From NCBI GenBank assembly GCA_965153455.1, contig OZ234503.1, positions 8,338,157 to 8,402,156 on the forward strand: a stretch of DNA of 64,000 nt. Direction: 5' to 3'. The position numbers and the translations under genes were made by a program. Below are positions 59,798-64,000 of the stretch, in pieces (the first letter of the stretch is position 1; each line of letters opens with the position of its first letter). The stretch comes from Sphagnum compactum. Its lineage: Eukaryota > Bryophyta > Sphagnopsida > Sphagnales. The notes under the pieces were generated by a model that was not told the DNA's origin, did no database searches, and saw nothing but the letters and a program-made list of their open reading frames with translations.

Positions 59798-62700
59798 TGC
59801 TTGCATCATTTTCCCTCACAGCATTTTTTTCCTTAATTTGTTTGTTATTTTTATGCTCTCATAGGTTTTCAAGTTTTGATCACTCTCAAGGTCGACAACT
59901 GACTTTGTGAATTGTCTCTGAATTCTCTTGGGTTATGAATTCTTAGGGTTTATGACCTATTTTTACAAAGGAATCTATTTTGGTCTGTATCCAAGTTGCT
60001 TACAAACTCCCTGGCATCCCTCCTTGGCAGCAGCAGCAGCTAATAAGCTTCTGGCATCCCTTGGCAGTAGTAATGACATCCTGTATTCTTTGGAATGGCT
60101 CATACCTCAATATTAGGGTGTAGATGAGTGCTGCTGGGTTCTCCCACATTTGTGGAGAGAGCCACTGTTACTCTGATGCATGGCTTGAGGATTTCTGAAC
60201 TTCATCTTATTATCTACTTGTTCAGGACTTATGATTACAAACATTGTAATGCAGGTGATGCGAAAGACGAGAATACTGGGAATGAGGATGAGTCTCCAGT
60301 TCTGAAATTGAAGGAGTTGCTGAGATTGGCAAAGGAGGATCTTGAAATGGCACGAGCCAATAGTACCAGGCTTGAAGAAGAAGCTCAGACTGCTGCAGAG
60401 AAGGCTCTTGCATTGTGGGACCAGGTTGCAGATGCAGAGAGAGCTGCAGATGCTGCAATTTCTCAGATTGAGAGCATTGTTTCAAAGGAATTAGCTATGG
60501 AAGATAATGTAAAAACTGCCAGAGCTGCCTTTGTTGCAGCAGAGGAACGTGTGAAATGGGTGGAGAAGGCATTGGAAGTCACTCGCTTAAAGCTTGAATT
60601 TGAGAGCACTGTTGGCTCAGCTTCTCTGTCTGATGAGATACAAACAATAGATTTGGGTGACAATGAAAATGAAGCAAGGGTTGAGTTGGTGGAAGAGAAT
60701 TCAACTGCAGCTTCAATAATGGACTTAGAGGAATCAGTTGATAATGTAAAGGCTTTAACTACTGATCCTAGTGGTGCTGAAGAGGCAGAACAGAAAAAGG
60801 ACACATTGGGGAGGAAGACAATAGCACAGGAGGAGAAAGAGCTGGATATAGCAAAAGCAGACTTGAAGGCATGTGAACTGGCTATAACCAAGGTTGAAGC
60901 AGAGCTTGCCCAAATTCAGATGGAAAAGATGGATCTGCAGAAGAAAGCAACACAACTGCGCAATGCTGCCCAGTTGGTGAAGGATGCAGCAGCAGCTGCA
61001 GATGAGGATGTAGCTTCTGCAATGTTGAGTGCTGAGGAGGCTGTTGCTCTGGAGGTCAAAGCAGCTGAACATGTCAGTGATGCTGAAATTGCTTTACAGA
61101 AGGCAGATATATTGGTGGAAAGTGCGGCACAAGCAGCTGCTGCACTTTCACGAGTTGAGATCTCTGTGAAGCTCCCACAGCAGATATTCAACACGGCTGA
61201 TGGGCCGTTGCTTGAGACAGATGAATATATAATTCTACAGAAGGTCAAGCAGGGTGGAGAGGGAGGGCGGAAGGTTGTTTCACCAGAATCTCTGGAGAAG
61301 GTAGGCAGATAACAGAAAGAGGATGGTGATGGTTTATAATTTTGCAGGACTGAGAATGTACTAGATGCCTCGCACAGATTTGCAGCACAGTGCTACAGCC
61401 TATATTGTGTAATTTGCTGATATTGATATATCAATGAATACGAGCTGGGGTGGAGGAAAGCAAGACAAGCAGTTCCATTGTATTACATCTGAACTTGTCA
61501 GGAATCCCCAGAGGTTCAGCAGTTGGAATGCAAAGGAGGAATCGATGAGATATGTGTCTGTTCTATGATTTAGTTATAGCTTGCATGGCATCAGGTAATT
61601 AAAAGTGCTTGGGGATTTGAGAGTACCAATAAGGTTTGTGGTACCGAGCACTTGTTTAGTTTTGTGCAGGTGCATGAATACTGACCACAGGAGCTGCATT
61701 TTCTATCTACAGTTTGCAGGCATAATGGAAGAGGTGGTGGACAAAGACTTGAGAACGGCCACCCCATCTACCTCTCTGAACTTTGTGGACAATTCTCCAA
61801 CAGTGGACAAGCATTCCAAAGAAGATACTAACAAGAGAGGGGACAGTACCAGTAAAGAAGCTGAGGTTGAGAAGGCAAAATCTGCAGCCCAACAGCCTAA
61901 GAAATCAGAATCCTCGGTGAAAGAGCCTGCAATCCCTAAGTCTTCAACCAAGAAGTCATCCCGATTCTTCTCGGCATCCTATTTTTCGTCAGGTGATGAG
62001 GCAGAGTTTGCACCTTCTACAGTCTTCTCTGGACTTGGAATGTTAGTGCGGGAGCACCTGCTGAAGGTCGTGGTTGGCATGGCACTGCTGCTTGCAGGGT
62101 ACTCCTTGCTGTCTCTTTCAAGCTCCCCAGTATTTGCATGTGTCACACTGGATCTGCACCATCAAGGATCAGCAACTCAGTTACATTTCCTATGTAGCTG
62201 AACTGCCTTCAGTTCATTTCAGTTTTTCCTGATGTTTTCGGATGGCTTAACTCTTACAGTGGATTTTATCTCAACAAGAGCATGGAGAAACGGGCTCAGC
62301 TACTACAGCCTCCAGAAGTGACCACAAGTATTGAAGAGGTGAAGGAGAGTGCAAGACCCCTGATCAAGGAGATTCAGAGGATTCCACGCAGAGTGAAGAA
62401 ACTGATTGCCAAGCTTCCCCACCAGGAGGTATTGTGGTTCTCTCATTTCCCATGTATAAGGCTACTGGATTATAGCTCTGGTGAATGGTGTGTGGTCTGA
62501 TCTGATCTCGAACATATCCTTTCATTTTTAGATGCCCTTTTGTTCTTTGCAGTTGGTGCTGCTAGCTCCATACCATAGTCTCCTTGAAGGTCCAGCATCT
62601 AGGTGCCAGAATTCTGTTTTTCTGAATAAAAAGGGCTTCTAGCAAGCAATCGGATATGGCCCAAAGATCCTGGAAAGATTAGCAAAAAAGTGGGCTCGAT

Positions 62701-63892
62701 TCCCCAAATTTTGACCTCAACATTTTTCATTTTTATTTTTTTCAGTCTGGTGAAACAGAATTAGTTCCCGCGGGACATTACAGGCACTATAGTACTACTT
62801 GTTTTCTGCTCTACGCAGGTAATGATTGCCCCTGGTGGATGTGAGTTTGTAGAATTGTTATATCAGATTCTTATCCTTCCTCCTGATAGAGAAAGTTGTA
62901 CTGCCCACATGAAATATGCTTTGCAGGTGAATGAAGAGGAGGCATCATTGTTTGATGTTTTGTGGCTGCTGCTGGCAAGTGTTATTTTTGTTCCCATTTT
63001 CCAGAAGATTCCAGGAGGTAAAGTTGATCTTCATTTCATTTTCCCAAATAATGTCCTGTCATTGGGTTCAGTACACTTTGAAGAGTTGTTTGTACATAAG
63101 ACTGATGGTAATGATATGGGTCACTGGCTTTTATGAGTGCTTTGCAGGTAGTCCTGTACTTGGTTACTTGGCTGCTGGTGTGCTCATTGGGCCATATGCT
63201 CTCTCGATTATCAAGAATGTCCATGGAACAAAGATGATTGCTGAATTTGGAGTTGTGTTTCTTCTATTTAACATTGGTCTTGAGGTAAGCAGTTAGCTGC
63301 TATCAATTGATTGAAGAGTGTCTTTCTGAATCCTGCTTTATTAATGATGTTGGAAGGAGATATCTACCTGCAGATGGTTGTTTGGTCTTGTATCTGTGAG
63401 TTATCATTCTGTCCATTCACATCATAGACAGATGCAGGGCCTGTACTTTTCTTTTTGTGTCCACAATCAAAATCTGAGCCACCATTATTATTATTATTTT
63501 GATAATGCAGTTGTCACTCGAGAGGCTGAGTTCAATGAAGAAGTATGTCTTTGGTTTAGGATCAGCCCAGGTGTGCATCCATCCCTTTTCAATGCACCAT
63601 GTGACTTCACAGTATTTCATATCTTTATCTCAACATATTGGGAAAGGCTCATCATCTTTTCAATTTGGGAAAGCACACTCCTATACTGATGGGCTTCTCA
63701 GTCTCTTGATTTCTGCATGTTTATGATGTGGGCAACAAATTGTGACCTGAAGGGTGTCTGTCATGAAAGCAGGTTCTTGCAACAGCATTTTCTGCTGGCT
63801 TGTTTGCACATTTTGTATCTGGTGTATCAGGACCTGCAGCCATTGTCATTGGTAATGGGTTGGCACTTTCTTCTACAGCAGTTGTGCTTCAG
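58947..63892 (+). CDS. Chloroplast K+/H+ efflux antiporter, KEA1/KEA2 type (partial, runs off the window)
   Basis: This is a CPA2 family antiporter of the plastid inner envelope that exchanges K+ for H+. Eight exons join in frame: 58,947-59,703, 60,255-61,300, 61,713-62,098, 62,260-62,428, 62,927-63,017, 63,148-63,284, 63,511-63,570 and 63,773-63,892, giving 922 residues so far. Exon 1 is Ser/Thr/Arg-rich like a transit peptide. Exon 2 (about 253-601) is an Ala/Glu-rich coiled coil, the long stromal arm peculiar to KEA1/2. Exon 3 has KSSRFFSASYFS and a membrane helix (LLKVVVGMALLLAG). Exons 5-8 give the antiporter core: NEEEASLFDVLWLLLAS, GYLAAGVLIGPYALSI, AEFGVVFLLFNIGLE, SSMKKYVFGLGSAQ, GPAAIVIGNGLALSSTAV. 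The 62,098 donor is the weakest junction. The rest of the membrane domain and the TrkA-N domain must lie beyond 64,000. Intact as far as seen. Confidence 0.92.
59721..59794 (+). repeat. TC microsatellite of about 37 units in KEA intron 1
   Basis: An uninterrupted run of TC units starts 17 bases after the exon 1 donor (59,704). It creates spurious Ser-Leu or Arg-Glu ORFs. It lies wholly in the intron and probably varies in length between individuals. Confidence 0.95.
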
Positions 63893-64000
63893 GTCACTCT
63901 CATCCTCAACTTAGAAAACTTGAATCTGGTGTCTCAGAGATCTGTGACTGGACTGAACTATATTGTGAACTAAACAGTGTAAACTCAACTGGAATTCTTT

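Noticed and set aside
59375-59819. Minus-strand ORFs with Arg-Glu repeats
   Set aside because: They read through the TC microsatellite and KEA exon 1 on the wrong strand.
1-64000. CRISPR array, rRNA or tRNA genes, bacterial-type operons
   Set aside because: No regularly spaced identical repeats, no rRNA motifs, and no complete tRNA cloverleaf were seen; the window is eukaryotic. Short tRNAs could still be missed by eye.

Overview
The window looks like nuclear DNA of a land plant. The evidence is GT-AG introns of about 150-570 bp, plant-only gene families (a BAH-TFIIS/SUO-type protein, a chloroplast-type KEA K+/H+ antiporter, an A-type cytochrome P450), a plant-type histone H2B, TTTAGGG-type telomeric units, and remnants of plant-type Ty3/gypsy and hAT transposons. 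I cannot fix the lineage. The short introns and the intron inside H2B would fit a bryophyte, lycophyte or fern at least as well as a flowering plant, but that is inference.

Layout. Bases 1-33,500 are AT-rich and gene-poor. The only convincing gene there is a three-exon P450 (6,437-8,533). The rest holds dispersed repeats, minisatellites, G/C homopolymers, a decayed hAT transposase (about 18,790-20,070, minus strand) and a small hAT-type MITE (30,123-30,309). From about 33,500 the sequence becomes gene-dense: a BAH/TFIIS-N gene of the SUO family (34,772-41,581, plus), convergent with an intron-containing histone H2B gene (42,938-43,488, minus). H2B is divergent from a single-exon organellar-type 5'-3' exonuclease gene (45,063-46,223, plus). 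A poorly resolved multi-exon gene for a coiled-coil protein follows, with clear exons only near its 3' end (about 48,836-51,460). Bases 51,500-58,800 are again AT-rich and contain a decayed Ty3/gypsy pol (about 55,030-56,680, minus). The window ends inside a KEA1/KEA2-type gene (58,947 to beyond 63,892, plus), of which eight exons are visible.

The genes are independent eukaryotic units and I see no gene cluster or operon. Shared themes are regulatory or structural. GGTACC-centred palindromes lie upstream of the SUO-like gene and in the H2B/exonuclease divergent region. That divergent region is largely a ~283-bp tandem duplication. A perfect 16-bp hairpin contains the stop codon of the exonuclease gene. 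I found no convincing candidate for a wholly new system. The best leads are the hairpin, the duplicated divergent promoter, the coiled-coil gene without a recognisable 5' half, and the long opposed C- and G-tracts upstream of KEA.
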